Source: Acidovorax sp. Root219 (GTDB lineage Bacteria; Pseudomonadota; Gammaproteobacteria; Burkholderiales; Burkholderiaceae_C). Taken from it: a stretch of DNA of 64,000 bases. The notes under the pieces were generated by a model that searched no databases, was not told where the DNA came from, and saw only the letters and a program-made list of their open reading frames with translations. Within the stretch, counting starts at the first letter, position 1. Each line of letters starts with the position of its first letter. The stretch lies in NCBI RefSeq assembly GCF_001428665.1, contig NZ_LMIJ01000001.1:25256-89255 (forward strand), in the 5' to 3' direction. Positions 17,687 to 26,647 of the stretch are shown here, piece after piece. The position numbers were made by a program, and so were the translations under genes.

Positions 17687-17749
17687 CGCCATCCCCGCCC
17701 AGGGCTGGCATTGCTGCTTCCTGAGGGTGGCCCCTGCCGGTATCCCGAA

Positions 17750-18508
17750 TCAGGGTTTCACGCTGGCTTCAGCTCCCGCTCCACGGCGAAGCACAAGCAC
17801 CACCACGGCGATCGAAGCCACATAGGTGCCACCCAGAAAGACGAGCGCGCCAAGGCTCTGGGGGCCCTTCCCCAGACCCTGGGCAATGCTCGAAAAATCC
17901 CACAGGGCGTGCAAAGCCATCGCCACCCACAGGCTGCCGGTGAGCCGGCGCACGAGGTACAGCCCCGTGCCCGCGCAAAAGGCCAGAACGACCTGCACCA
18001 GGGCCGCCGCGCCCAGGCCGAAGAAGGCGTTGGTGGCGTGCAGCAGGCCAAACAGCGCGCTCGACCAGAACCACACCCACGCCTCGGACCGCAGCGAGTG
18101 GCGCAGGCCCACCAGCAGAATGCCGCGGTGGACCATTTCTTCGCAGAACCCCACCAGCAGCATGGCGGCGGCCAGCACCAGCACGTGTTCCATGCCGATT
18201 GCCGCCCATGCCGTGCTGTACAGGTTCATGCCGATGAACCCGAGCATGGGCACCAGCACTGCGGCCAGGAATACCGGCTGGCGCAGCGGTGGTTCGCGGG
18301 TCGCCTGAGGCCACCACCCTGCCAGCCCATTGAAGGCGCACAGCACGATGGCCGCAATGCCCAGTGGCACGATGACGCCCCGCAGCAGGTTCGCCTGCGA
18401 ACCCAGCGCTGCATAGTCGATGCCCAGGTAAGTCCATGCAGCGAAAACCCAGCCCATATAGGCAAAGTACACGCCCAGACCGATCCACCAACGGGGTTGA
18501 ATGCGCAT
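17750..18508 (-). CDS. CPBP-family intramembrane metalloprotease
   Basis: The 252-residue, very hydrophobic protein has about seven membrane segments. The CAAX/Abi (CPBP) catalytic motifs are present: Glu123-Glu124 and Arg128 (EEMVHRG), His157 (FGLLHAT), and His200/Asp204 (HALWD). ATG 18508 is chosen for its AGGAG five bases upstream. These enzymes are Rce1-like glutamate proteases of the inner membrane; in bacteria they often lack a known substrate and some act in bacteriocin immunity. The preceding gene on the same strand is another membrane protein 22 bases away, so they form an operon. Confidence 0.88.
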   Translation of the reverse strand: MRIQPRWWIGLGVYFAYMGWVFAAWTYLGIDYAALGSQANLLRGVIVPLGIAAIVLCAFNGLAGWWPQATREPPLRQPVFLAAVLVPMLGFIGMNLYSTAWAAIGMEHVLVLAAAMLLVGFCEEMVHRGILLVGLRHSLRSEAWVWFWSSALFGLLHATNAFFGLGAAALVQVVLAFCAGTGLYLVRRLTGSLWVAMALHALWDFSSIAQGLGKGPQSLGALVFLGGTYVASIAVVVLVLRRGAGAEASVKP

Positions 18509-18530
18509 GCGCTCTCCTGCAGCCAGGCGG

Positions 18531-19202
18531 TCAAAAAATCGCAACCAACACTGCAGCGACAAGCACCCAGGCGCATGCCCACACCAACAGCCCAAGACCC
18601 ATTCCCAGCGCGGCCAGGCGTCCAACGCCCAACTTGGCCCTGAACCACGCGGCCTGAATGCCTACCATCCATACGAATGCCATCGCGCACGCAACCCCTC
18701 CCGCCATGCCAAAGCCCCGCCCAGGCATTTGCGTCGCGATGAGGCCCAGCGAAACGACCAGCGCGAACGGCGATGTCAGGTAACACTGTGCGAAGAAGGG
18801 CGGCCGCAACGTCGTGCGGGATGCTGCCTGCCTTCGCCTTCGCAACAGCAGCACCGCGGCCGTCAGCGGGACAAGGCTGAAAAGCAGGCTGCGAAAAAGA
18901 AGCAGGTTCTGCGGCGAGTCCAGGAGTTCCTTGGCCAGAGGCGGAGCGTCCGACGCCTGTGCAACGTGCAAAGCCATCGCCACCCCGTTGGTAAGCAGCA
19001 GTGTGATCAACAGCAGCAAGGGCGGGCTCACCGCGTCATCGTAGGCCAGGGGCTTGTCCGAGGCCTCTTCATGCTCGGCGTACTCCATGGCCTGCAGGGG
19101 CTTGAAGACAATCCTCAGCAGCGTTCGGGGGTAGAAGAACAGCAGCGCGATCGCCTCGAAGACAAACTCCTCCAGGCTGCGCATCAACTTCATCAGATCC
19201 AT
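18531..19202 (-). CDS. Multi-pass membrane protein of unknown function
   Basis: The 223-residue protein starts at ATG 19202 with GGAGGAG directly upstream. A charged N-terminus (MDLMKLMRSLEEF) is followed by FYPRTLLRIVFKPLQAMEYAE. About five hydrophobic spans come next, including PPLLLLITLLLTNGVAMAL and two C-terminal ones. No family is recognised. It is co-directional with, and 22 bases upstream of, the CPBP protease. Membrane partners of CPBP proteases may be substrates or scaffolds, which is only an inference here. Confidence 0.75.
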   Translation of the reverse strand: MDLMKLMRSLEEFVFEAIALLFFYPRTLLRIVFKPLQAMEYAEHEEASDKPLAYDDAVSPPLLLLITLLLTNGVAMALHVAQASDAPPLAKELLDSPQNLLLFRSLLFSLVPLTAAVLLLRRRRQAASRTTLRPPFFAQCYLTSPFALVVSLGLIATQMPGRGFGMAGGVACAMAFVWMVGIQAAWFRAKLGVGRLAALGMGLGLLVWACAWVLVAAVLVAIF

Positions 19203-19354
19203 AAACTCCTCCGAAAGCGCGCCACGCGCGCGCCGTGGATCAACACATGGGGGCATCCGACTGGACAGTTTGTCCAGCGATCCAGCGTGAACCCTGCCTA
19301 AGATCCGCAGCACACCAGCCATGTTGCATGATCAAAAAAACAAGGGAGAACGAC

Positions 19355-20407
19355 TTGGGATATTTTGACGGCTTTGATGCGAGCCACTGGAAAACGACCG
19401 ACAAGGCGTGGATGGCAGAACGCACTCTCCAATGGCTGGAGATAGAGCCGCTGCTGTACCTGCTGGACAAGAACAAGAAGGCCAGGGCCATCATCAAGAG
19501 GTACTTTCTCAAGGGCACGCTGCCTGAATGGGAGAAGCTGCACGACTGGAACCGGAGTTCCACGACACGGCATCTGGACCTGATGCTCTTTCTGTACCTG
19601 CACCCCTGCAAGGATGAAGCGGTGCTGCGCCCCTTGCGCGACATGTTCATGGACAACCCCCATGCGTTGCCAGCCGACCGGTTGATGGGTTTCACCGAAC
19701 TGTGCTTGCACATAGGCCTCGTTCTGCCCGCTACGGGCGGCACCCACATGTTCCAGCAATCCGAACTGGAAAGGGAGATACCGCAATCGATGGTGCACCT
19801 TGCCCAGGCGCGGGAACCTTACGCGGACTGCAAGGTGATCGTTGCGCACACGGACGACAGCAACGAGCGCCTGTTCAATCTGATGTGGCCCGAGGACGCT
19901 ACCCAGCGCCACGTGCGCTTGCCCGTGACACGCAACACCTATTCCTTCAAAGCGCCCCGCTACCCGGTGGATTTTGAGGAGTTTCCTCTGCTGCCCCTAC
20001 CTCTCGATCTGGACCAATTGTGGACCATGAGCAAATGGCTGGCGTCGCCAAAAGCCCTGGCGCCCGGCGCCCGCGACATGCTGTTCCAGTACGAGCGGCC
20101 GCTGGAGGTCTGGTACCACTTCTGCGCACGGGAGGAAGTTTCTAGCAAAGCGGCATGGCGGGAACTGCTGCTGATCGCGGTGTACCGCATCTTCCATTTC
20201 GACCAGCAAGCGGAAGGCGAAGACAGCCCCCGCACGCGCTTCGTGGCGCGGATCAAGGCGATCTTCGAACAACGCGAATTCTCGCCATCGTTCCAGGCAC
20301 TGCTGGCAGTCGTCAGGAACGGCGAAGCAGTGGTCGAAGACCCTTGGTCGAACGATGCGAAAGTGGTCTCGCCCGAACTCTATACCGGCATCCGCCACAG
20401 CAGCTGA
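19355..20407 (+). CDS. Protein of unknown function
   Basis: The 350-residue protein is predicted from TTG 19355, where GGGAG lies six bases upstream. An ATG at 19328 in the same frame would add nine residues but has no visible ribosome binding site. It is soluble, without signal or membrane segments, and rich in aromatic residues (YFDGFDASHWKTTDKAWMAERTLQWLEIE is broken here only by its length). The middle part (LPLDLDQLWTMSKWL, QYERPLEVWYHFCAREEV) is helical in appearance. No family is recognised. It diverges from the membrane protein/CPBP operon with about 150 bases between starts. Confidence 0.72.
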   Translation: MGYFDGFDASHWKTTDKAWMAERTLQWLEIEPLLYLLDKNKKARAIIKRYFLKGTLPEWEKLHDWNRSSTTRHLDLMLFLYLHPCKDEAVLRPLRDMFMDNPHALPADRLMGFTELCLHIGLVLPATGGTHMFQQSELEREIPQSMVHLAQAREPYADCKVIVAHTDDSNERLFNLMWPEDATQRHVRLPVTRNTYSFKAPRYPVDFEEFPLLPLPLDLDQLWTMSKWLASPKALAPGARDMLFQYERPLEVWYHFCAREEVSSKAAWRELLLIAVYRIFHFDQQAEGEDSPRTRFVARIKAIFEQREFSPSFQALLAVVRNGEAVVEDPWSNDAKVVSPELYTGIRHSS

Positions 20408-20507
20408 GAAGCCAAGGGCTACAGACCAAAGGCGACAAGGCAGTGCTGTAGCACGGCAAGGCGGACCAACGAAGTTAGACGGTTGAAGACAAATCCGTAG
20501 GAGGGCT

Positions 20508-21290
20508 TCAATGCCCCCCGAACCGCCCCACCTGCGCGAGCCCGCCCGCCAGGCTCCACAGGGTGATGCACCACCCGTCGCAGCCCTCGCTGACCACCAG
20601 CCCTGGCAGTTGGGTGGCTTGGTCGATATCGGCAAAGCTGACGGGCTTGCCGGGTACCTCGCCAAGGTACGACACGCCACTGCCGTTTTTCGTGAACACA
20701 TGGTGCCTGCGCGCATGGTAGAACGCGGCGCGATCCTCCACCACCCGCCCGGGCACGATGATGGCCACAGTTGGGCTGCCAGGCTGGCTCACCACCGATG
20801 CCGTGGCGAGCTTCAATTGCCGCTGCACCGCGCCAAACCGCTTGGTATCTGAGCCCAGCAGCGCCGCAATGGCCTCCACCTCCGGTGCAGAGATACGGCG
20901 CGTGGCCCACCGGGTGGCGCGCACTGGTGCCGTGGAAAAAAGCCCGAACTGCCGTGTGTCCGACTTGGGCACTTCGCCCTGCACCGAGGCTTCTGCCGAA
21001 TCCCATTGCTCCTGCCCCGAAGCGTTCTTGGGCACTTCCATCTTGCACTGGTACTGCACGCCGGTCTGGGTGGAAAAGACACCACGGCCCGCATTGCAGT
21101 GGCGCGCCAGTGCCCGGACATGGGCGGGATCATCGAACTGCACTACCACCGATCCATCATCGGGCGACAGCCATGCGAAGAAAAGGCCGGGGCGCGCGCT
21201 GTGGCTTTCCTTGGCCTCACCGGCAACCGATGGCGCGACGACGGCCAGGCCAAGAATGAGTGCCGTGATTGCCCGCTGAAGCAGCCGCAT
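20508..21290 (-). CDS. Secreted protein of unknown function
   Basis: The 260-residue precursor starts at ATG 21290 with a signal peptide (MRLLQRAITALILGLAVVAP, cleavage likely after SVAG). The mature part alternates polar and hydrophobic residues, as in a beta-rich domain, and has four cysteines (RHCNAG, YQCKME, EGCDGWCI) that could form disulfides in the periplasm. No family is recognised. It is divergent from the DNA polymerase II gene with about 175 bases between starts. Its function cannot be inferred from context. Confidence 0.72.
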   Translation of the reverse strand: MRLLQRAITALILGLAVVAPSVAGEAKESHSARPGLFFAWLSPDDGSVVVQFDDPAHVRALARHCNAGRGVFSTQTGVQYQCKMEVPKNASGQEQWDSAEASVQGEVPKSDTRQFGLFSTAPVRATRWATRRISAPEVEAIAALLGSDTKRFGAVQRQLKLATASVVSQPGSPTVAIIVPGRVVEDRAAFYHARRHHVFTKNGSGVSYLGEVPGKPVSFADIDQATQLPGLVVSEGCDGWCITLWSLAGGLAQVGRFGGH

Positions 21291-21467
21291 GGTGTTTTCC
21301 CCCGCAATGGATCTCGCAAAGCCAGCAGGATAAGCGCAACACTGTGGCCACGGCCAGAACAAGCTGACGCAGCCGGTGCGTCCCACCCCTCCTTCGGCGA
21401 GAATCAGCAACCTAGTCTGCCCGCCCCTCTGTCCCCCTGTCTGCCTCCCCGTGCGCCATCGATCCAA

Positions 21468-23825
21468 ATGAAGGGCTTCATCCTCACGCGCAACTGGCGG
21501 GACACACCGGCGGGCACCGAAATCGAATACTGGCTTGCGACCGACACCGGCCCGCTGAAGGTGCTGCTGACCGGCCAGACCTCGGTGGCCTTTGTCGAGG
21601 CGCGGCACAAGGGCACGGTGGATGCCCAGCTCATGGCCCTGCCGGACGTGGAGTTGCGTGCGCTGGACCTCAAGAGCTTTCAGCAGGAGCCTGTGATCGG
21701 GGTCTATGCCAAGCACTTTCGCCAGCTGGGGCGCCTGGCGCGCTCGCTGCAGCAGTTGGGCATATCGCTGCTCGAAGCCGATGTGCGCCCGCACGAGCGC
21801 TACCTGATGGAGCGCTTCATCACCGCCGGCGTGCTGGTGGAGGGCGGGCGCACTGAGAACGGCGCCCGCGTGGACTGCAGGCTGGCGCCTGCGCCCGACT
21901 ACCGGCCGGCGCTGAAAGTCGTGTCGCTGGACATCGAGACCAGCCAGCACCAGGCGCTGTACTCCATTGCGCTCGACGGCATGGCCGAGCGCGTGGTGTA
22001 CATGCTGGGCGAGCCGCCCTCCGAGCCTGCGGAGCCCGAGGGCTTTGCGCTCGTCTACTGCCCCACGCGCCAAGCCATGATCGAGCAGCTCAACGACTGG
22101 TTCGAGCGCAACGACCCGGACGTGCTCATCGGCTGGAACGTGATCCAGTTCGACCTGCACGTGCTGCAAAAGACCGCCGATGAATGCGCCACGCCGCTGC
22201 TGATGGGCCGCGAGCGCCGGCCCATCGCTTGGCGCACGCACCCGGGCAAGCAGGGCTACCTCTTCGCGCCCATGCCCGGCCGCGTGGTCATCGACGGCAT
22301 CGAGGCGCTGCGCGCTGCGGTGTGGAGCTTTTCTTCGTTCAGCCTCGAGAACGTCTCGCAGCAACTGCTGGGCGAGGGCAAGGAGATCGGCGACGAGTAC
22401 GACAAAATGGCCGAGATCGAGCGCCGCTACCAGCACGACAAGCCCGCGCTGGCCACTTACAACATCCGCGATTGCGAGCTGGTGCTGCGCATCTTCGAGA
22501 AAACGCGGCTGCTGCAGTTTGCGATGGAGCGCGCCCACACCACCGGCCTGCAGATGGACCACTTCGGTGGTTCCATCGCCGCGTTCAGCCACCACTACCT
22601 GCCGCGCATGCACCGCCTGGGCTATGTGGCGCCCAATGTGGGCGAGATAGAGGGCCAATCGTCGCCCGGCGGCTACGTGATGGATTCGAAGCCCGGCTTC
22701 TACGACTCTGTGGTGGTGCTCGACTACAAGAGCCTGTACCCCTCGATCATCCGCACCTTCCTGGTCGACCCGGTGGGGTACGTGGAAGGCATGCACGCCA
22801 GCGATGCGGCACCGCTCATCCAGGGCCCGCTGGGCACGCGCTTCTCGCGCGACAGGCACTGCCTGCCAGAGATCGTCACCACCCTCTGGCGCGCGCGCGA
22901 CGAGGCCAAGCGCACCAAGAACGAGCCCCTGTCCCAGGCGCTCAAGCTGGTGATGAACTCCTTTGCCGGGGTGCTGGGGGCGTCGGAATGCCGCTTCTTC
23001 AACCCGCAGGTGATTTCAGCGATCACCCTGCGCGGCCATGAGATGGTGAAGCTCACCCGCGAGTTCGTCGAGAAGCGCGGGTACCAGGCGATCTACGGCG
23101 ATACCGACTCGATCTTCATCTGGCTCGGGCGCACCCACACCAACGCCGAGGCGCACGCCGTGGCAGCGGAGCTGGTCAGGGACATCAACACGTGGTGGAC
23201 ACGCAGGCTGCGCGAAGAACAGAACCTCGACAACCACCTCGAAATCGAATTCGACACGCACTACAAGAAGTTCTTCATGCCCACCATCCGCGGTTCGGAC
23301 GTGGGCAGCAAGAAGCGCTACGCCGGCCTGAGCTTGGACACCCAGGGCAAGGAGGAGATGGTCTACCGCGGCCTGGAGATGGCCCGCAGCGACTGGACGC
23401 CCCTGGCCCGGCAGTTCCAGGAAGGCCTGCTCTCGCGCGTCTTCCAGGGCGCACCCTACCGCGAGTTCGTGGCCGACTACGCGCAGGCCACGCTGGCGGG
23501 CGACAAGGACGACCTGCTCGTCTACCGCAAGCGCCTGCGCCACCGCCTGGACGCCTACGTCGCCAACGTGCCCCCGCAGGTGCGCGCAGCGCGCATGGCC
23601 GACGAGTACAACACCCGCATGAACCGCCCCCAGCAGTACCAGAGCGGCGGCTGGATCCGCTACGTCATGACCCGCAACGGGCCGGAACCACTGGAAGCGC
23701 GCCATTCGCCCATCGACTACGGGCACTACCTGGGCAAGCAGCTGCAGCCGATTGCGGATGCCATTTTGCAGCCGCTGGGGGAGAGCTTTGCCGCGTTGAC
23801 TTCGGCACAGCAGGACCTTTTCTAG
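21468..23825 (+). CDS. polB: DNA polymerase II (family B)
   Basis: This 785-residue family B polymerase matches E. coli Pol II in length (783). The exonuclease motif begins at Asp155 (DIET). The polymerase motif A is DYKSLYPS from residue 419, motif B-like is LVMNSFAGVLG, and motif C is YGDTDS from 543. KKRYAG follows in the thumb region. The last residues (QQDLF, 781-785) fit a beta-clamp-binding peptide. Pol II takes part in replication restart and translesion synthesis and is often LexA-controlled in enterobacteria, but no LexA box was recognised here. ATG 21468 fits the family N-terminus (KGFILTRNWRD). Confidence 0.96.
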   Translation: MKGFILTRNWRDTPAGTEIEYWLATDTGPLKVLLTGQTSVAFVEARHKGTVDAQLMALPDVELRALDLKSFQQEPVIGVYAKHFRQLGRLARSLQQLGISLLEADVRPHERYLMERFITAGVLVEGGRTENGARVDCRLAPAPDYRPALKVVSLDIETSQHQALYSIALDGMAERVVYMLGEPPSEPAEPEGFALVYCPTRQAMIEQLNDWFERNDPDVLIGWNVIQFDLHVLQKTADECATPLLMGRERRPIAWRTHPGKQGYLFAPMPGRVVIDGIEALRAAVWSFSSFSLENVSQQLLGEGKEIGDEYDKMAEIERRYQHDKPALATYNIRDCELVLRIFEKTRLLQFAMERAHTTGLQMDHFGGSIAAFSHHYLPRMHRLGYVAPNVGEIEGQSSPGGYVMDSKPGFYDSVVVLDYKSLYPSIIRTFLVDPVGYVEGMHASDAAPLIQGPLGTRFSRDRHCLPEIVTTLWRARDEAKRTKNEPLSQALKLVMNSFAGVLGASECRFFNPQVISAITLRGHEMVKLTREFVEKRGYQAIYGDTDSIFIWLGRTHTNAEAHAVAAELVRDINTWWTRRLREEQNLDNHLEIEFDTHYKKFFMPTIRGSDVGSKKRYAGLSLDTQGKEEMVYRGLEMARSDWTPLARQFQEGLLSRVFQGAPYREFVADYAQATLAGDKDDLLVYRKRLRHRLDAYVANVPPQVRAARMADEYNTRMNRPQQYQSGGWIRYVMTRNGPEPLEARHSPIDYGHYLGKQLQPIADAILQPLGESFAALTSAQQDLF

Positions 23826-24060
23826 ACGTGTTCAACCGCCAGCCACTGGCGCTAGTTGCGAACGCCTCCCCCAGTTGCGCATTTCGGTCACTGCAGGAAA
23901 GTCTGTGCGAATTCGATTGGTCAGCGTGAACTGGACACACAGACCGGCCCTCGTGGACACTCCCAGGTCGCGGACGACGAGCATCTGGTCAGCTTCGCTG
24001 AGTCGCCTTCTTGGGTGATGCAGGGCACGGGTGCGTACAGCTAGACTTCCGCTATCGGAC

Positions 24061-24210
24061 GAGGCTGTGTGAAAACGTCGATGGCTGACTTTTGCGGGGG
24101 TACTTCAACCATTGCTCGCATCGAGATCGTGCGTTGTAGGCCGTTCTGAGCGGTCGATTTCTGAGAAGGCCAGCAACACCAGGGCGTATGGCGCGTTTTC
24201 ACACAGCCTC
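24061..24210 (+). repeat. 150-bp MITE-like repeat, copy A
   Basis: The ends are perfect inverted repeats: GAGGCTGTGTGAAAACG on the left and its complement at the right (flanking GGCC bases extend it in copy B). The interior is about 85 percent identical by eye to copy B at 28014-28163, in opposite orientation. It has no coding capacity. The 235 bases between the polB stop and this copy contain no gene I can support. The termini resemble those of an IS element that could mobilise it, but I cannot assign the family. Confidence 0.85.
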
Positions 24211-24247
24211 GGCCAGAAGCGGTCGTTCGTAAGGGAAGCTAGGTTGC

Positions 24248-24580
24248 ATGCAAACGCATAAAGTAACGTCGCGCGATGGAAGTTTAGCGACGCTGTATCA
24301 AGCAGCATCGGGGCTGTGGGCGTGTCCCATATGCGGAAGCAGTGAGCTTTCGACGGCCCCATATTTCGATAATGGTGCCGCGTCGTTCGAAATGTGTAGC
24401 TGCGGCTTTGAGTTCGGGTTTGACGACGATCCGAATGCGTCATCACACGCCGTCCAATGTGTGCAAGGCAACTGGCAGCTATGGCGCACAAATTTTCTCG
24501 CTCGTTTTGTTGGGCATCCGCAGGCAATGGCCGAGGTTTCGTTACGCTTGCGAGCCATCGGTGTAGAAACCAGTCAGTAG
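24248..24580 (+). CDS. Small zinc-ribbon protein of unknown function
   Basis: The 110-residue protein carries two CxC-type pairs (CPICGS at residues 26-31 and CSCGF near 50), which form a likely zinc ribbon, followed by FEFGFDDDP and a tryptophan-containing helix (WQLWRTNFLARF). It is soluble with no signal. Similar short CPxCG...CSCGFEFG-type proteins occur as orphans in immunity-gene clusters of polymorphic toxin systems; I recall this from the family pattern and cannot confirm it. It lies just inside the left repeat of the island. Confidence 0.65.
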   Translation: MQTHKVTSRDGSLATLYQAASGLWACPICGSSELSTAPYFDNGAASFEMCSCGFEFGFDDDPNASSHAVQCVQGNWQLWRTNFLARFVGHPQAMAEVSLRLRAIGVETSQ

Positions 24581-24744
24581 AACTGCGGCAATCGGCCAAA
24601 AGCGGCCGGTCACTGCAAATGAAGCGACGTTCAACGTCGGAGTTGACCGGCGCGCTGGGTGAGGCGCCGGGAGACTCACGCTTCCGCGTATGACTCATTG
24701 CGCCTTGCCGGTGCGTGTCCGCGTCGAATGACCTGTTATTCGCA

Positions 24745-25329
24745 TTATCGTCTCCGCTCGCCGCGGTGGAACTGCGTTGGGTCGTCCCCTATGACACTGC
24801 GCCACGTCTTCGAGCGCACCCCAGCTCGCAAGATGCGAAAGCGGGTGTACCGACTGGGTATCCACTTGCCGTCGTCGCTCAGTCGCATGGATGGCACCGT
24901 TCGACCGTCCGGATTGAACTCCCAATGGTCCTTCAGGAAGGTGTAGACGTCCCGATTTCTGGGGGGATTGTCAAAGAGCTTCACGGGACTCCATTGATGT
25001 CCCTCGAACGTAAGGCCCCATTCGCTACGCGCGCCTTCTTCTGTTGGATTCCGGCCGAGTTTTAGGAGTATCCACTGCTCCCCCGTATCTTGGCGCTCAA
25101 TATGAAGCCACATCAGGGCAGCGTCGAAGCGTATCGGCCGCCCGTCTTCCTGCGTATGCCACGCGAGAAGGCGCACGTCCTTCACCTCACCCGACGCCAA
25201 TCCCTCGGTCGCGGCCTGTACTAACTCTGAATAGTTCCACGGCGGGAGTTGGTCCAAGGTGTCTTCGCTAGCCCTCGCCTGCAAAAGGACGAACGCCATA
25301 CCCGCCGCGAGAAATTGCCGTCTGGTCAT
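24745..25329 (-). CDS. Tat-like signal-bearing secreted protein of unknown function
   Basis: The 194-residue protein starts at ATG 25329 (MTRRQFLAAGMAFVLLQARA), a short signal with a twin arginine and RRQFL that may be a Tat substrate. A start four codons upstream is possible. The mature region has no recognised domain. It is rich in tryptophan and charged residues (WILLKLGRNPTEEGARSEWG, FLKDHWEFNPDGR). It is convergent with the zinc-ribbon gene. Confidence 0.6.
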   Translation of the reverse strand: MTRRQFLAAGMAFVLLQARASEDTLDQLPPWNYSELVQAATEGLASGEVKDVRLLAWHTQEDGRPIRFDAALMWLHIERQDTGEQWILLKLGRNPTEEGARSEWGLTFEGHQWSPVKLFDNPPRNRDVYTFLKDHWEFNPDGRTVPSMRLSDDGKWIPSRYTRFRILRAGVRSKTWRSVIGDDPTQFHRGERRR

Positions 25330-25409
25330 CGTGCCGTACAACGTAATGAATATCGCAAAACCTGCGGGATAAACTGGACCGAGCGGGATATTCGGGACAC
25401 TGATTCCTC

Positions 25410-25567
25410 CTAGCAGGCTGAAGAAATACTGTTTTCGGATCGGAAATTTGTTCGATTCGAGGGTGTCTTACCCCTTGCCAGCATCAGAAAAGTCGCTTGT
25501 AGCGCGTTCTACGAGGTCGAAGATTTTTGGGAAACGCTGGCCGGGAGGTATTTCTTCAGCCTGCTAG
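25410..25567. repeat. 158-bp MITE-like element with perfect 20-bp terminal inverted repeats
   Basis: CTAGCAGGCTGAAGAAATAC at 25410-25429 is repeated as its exact reverse complement at 25548-25567. The interior has no open frame of note. The perfect ends imply recent mobility, so a full-length element with the same ends may exist elsewhere in the genome. A related palindrome, GCCTGCTAGCAGGC, occurs at 25840-25853. Left of the element, AGCGGGATATTCGGGACACTG looks like a further transposon remnant but is too short to identify. Confidence 0.85.
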
Positions 25568-25962
25568 AAGTGGTTTGCAGCTGGGGCTTGCGATCAGCGC
25601 ACTGTTCACTTAGACAGCACGTTTTTGGACTGTCAGGCAGCGGGGTGGCGCTGAACGGTAGCTCAGCAGTATTGTTGCCCAGAGGCCGCTTCGGGCCCGA
25701 GTTGGACGGCTGTTTTAGGCAAGAGCGAAAGGCAGCTTTGGGCCCAAAGCCGACGCTGGGCTCTATTCCCCAAAGCGGTCATGGATCCAAAATCGGCTTG
25801 ACCACAGTCTGAAACGTGCCGTCATAAAGCCCGTTCCCTGCCTGCTAGCAGGCTATAGTTTGCCTCGCTGAAAGTTGCAGGGTTTCGGGAATTTTGTACC
25901 GGCCCGTTTGAGTAGTCCTGCACCTGTAGCCACAGACTGCAAGCCACCTACAGGAGGAATAA
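25568..25962. other. Non-coding stretch inside the island
   Basis: Nearly 400 bases hold no gene I can support. The only notable items are the palindrome GCCTGCTAGCAGGC at 25840-25853, which matches the ends of the neighbouring MITE-like element, and the strong ribosome binding site AGGAGG at 25952-25957 that leads into the next small frame. Confidence 0.5.
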
Positions 25963-26019
25963 GTGTCCAGAATCTCCCGCACGGTCCAGTACATCCAACG
26001 GGTTTTGCGGAATGCATGA
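25963..26019 (+). CDS. Possible 18-residue leader peptide
   Basis: A textbook AGGAGG (25952-25957) stands five bases before GTG 25963, which opens a short frame reading MSRISRTVQYIQRVLRNA. Its stop overlaps the start of the following membrane protein gene by eight bases, an arrangement typical of translational coupling. Alternatively the gene below was originally longer and a frameshift separates the two parts. Only the ribosome binding site and overlap support this call. Confidence 0.35.
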   Translation: MSRISRTVQYIQRVLRNA

Positions 26020-26440
26020 AGTCAGATCGCATGTGGGGCATCGGCTTTCGCTCGTTGTTGCCTGGCTGGGTGCCGTGCTCGTTGGCGTGCTGCTTTTTTA
26101 TCAGCAATGGTGGGGCGAGCTGTTTGGCCATTTGCTCTCAGGACTCACGCACGGGCAGCAGTCCGCCTTTGTCGGCATCGCCCAACTTGTAGTTTGCGCG
26201 GCTCTCATCGCGGTGACTGCGCGCCATCGAGTCCTTGGGTTTTCGCTGATCAGTTTTTTCTTTTCTGAGTGTTTTTTGGTGCTCGGTATCTGGCGCTACA
26301 ACCAACAGTATTCTCCGGATCACATCGTCTACTCGATGTACTCATTCGCTGAGACAGCTTTAACGATGGTCTTCTTCGCAGGCATGTCGTGGTGTTGGTG
26401 GCGGTGCATATCTGACGGGAAGGTGAAAAATGCAACCTAA
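26012..26440 (+). CDS. Small membrane protein of unknown function
   Basis: The 142-residue protein has about four membrane spans: LSLVVAWLGAVLVGVLLFYQ, AFVGIAQLVVCAALIAVTA, VLGFSLISFFFSECFLVLGI, and a C-terminal one ending in WCWWRC. No family is recognised. The ATG at 26012 has no ribosome binding site of its own but overlaps a short upstream frame with a strong one. It is an orphan within the island. Confidence 0.6.
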   Translation: MHEVRSHVGHRLSLVVAWLGAVLVGVLLFYQQWWGELFGHLLSGLTHGQQSAFVGIAQLVVCAALIAVTARHRVLGFSLISFFFSECFLVLGIWRYNQQYSPDHIVYSMYSFAETALTMVFFAGMSWCWWRCISDGKVKNAT

Positions 26441-26551
26441 CCTGAAGGCCAACGCCGACTGCTTACGTGCGCCGGCCCCGGAGGCTTGGGGAGCAAGTCG
26501 CGGGTTAACCGTGTGTTGAGCGTCCGCTCCTTTTGCCGCCACCGGCCGCTT

Positions 26552-26594
26552 CTGGCCGATGGCCCCCATCGTATCAGCGGCTGCCACGGGCCCC
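26552..26594 (+). repeat. 43-bp direct repeat, copy 1
   Basis: The stretch starting CTGGCCGATGGC and ending GCCACGGGCCCC matches 35 of 43 positions with 27473-27515. The two copies bracket the HExxH gene. They were considered as integron attC sites, but the GTTRRRY/RYYYAAC core pair was not found. Confidence 0.6.
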
Positions 26595-26647
26595 TTGCGG
26601 CCACCGCTTCAGGACGAGCGCGTCTTGCCGATAACCAGAAGGTTACG

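Noticed and set aside
21291..22859. Minus-strand open frame continuing upstream of the secreted protein gene at 20508
   Set aside because: The part opposite polB is an antisense shadow. The signal peptide and start at 21290 define the real gene.
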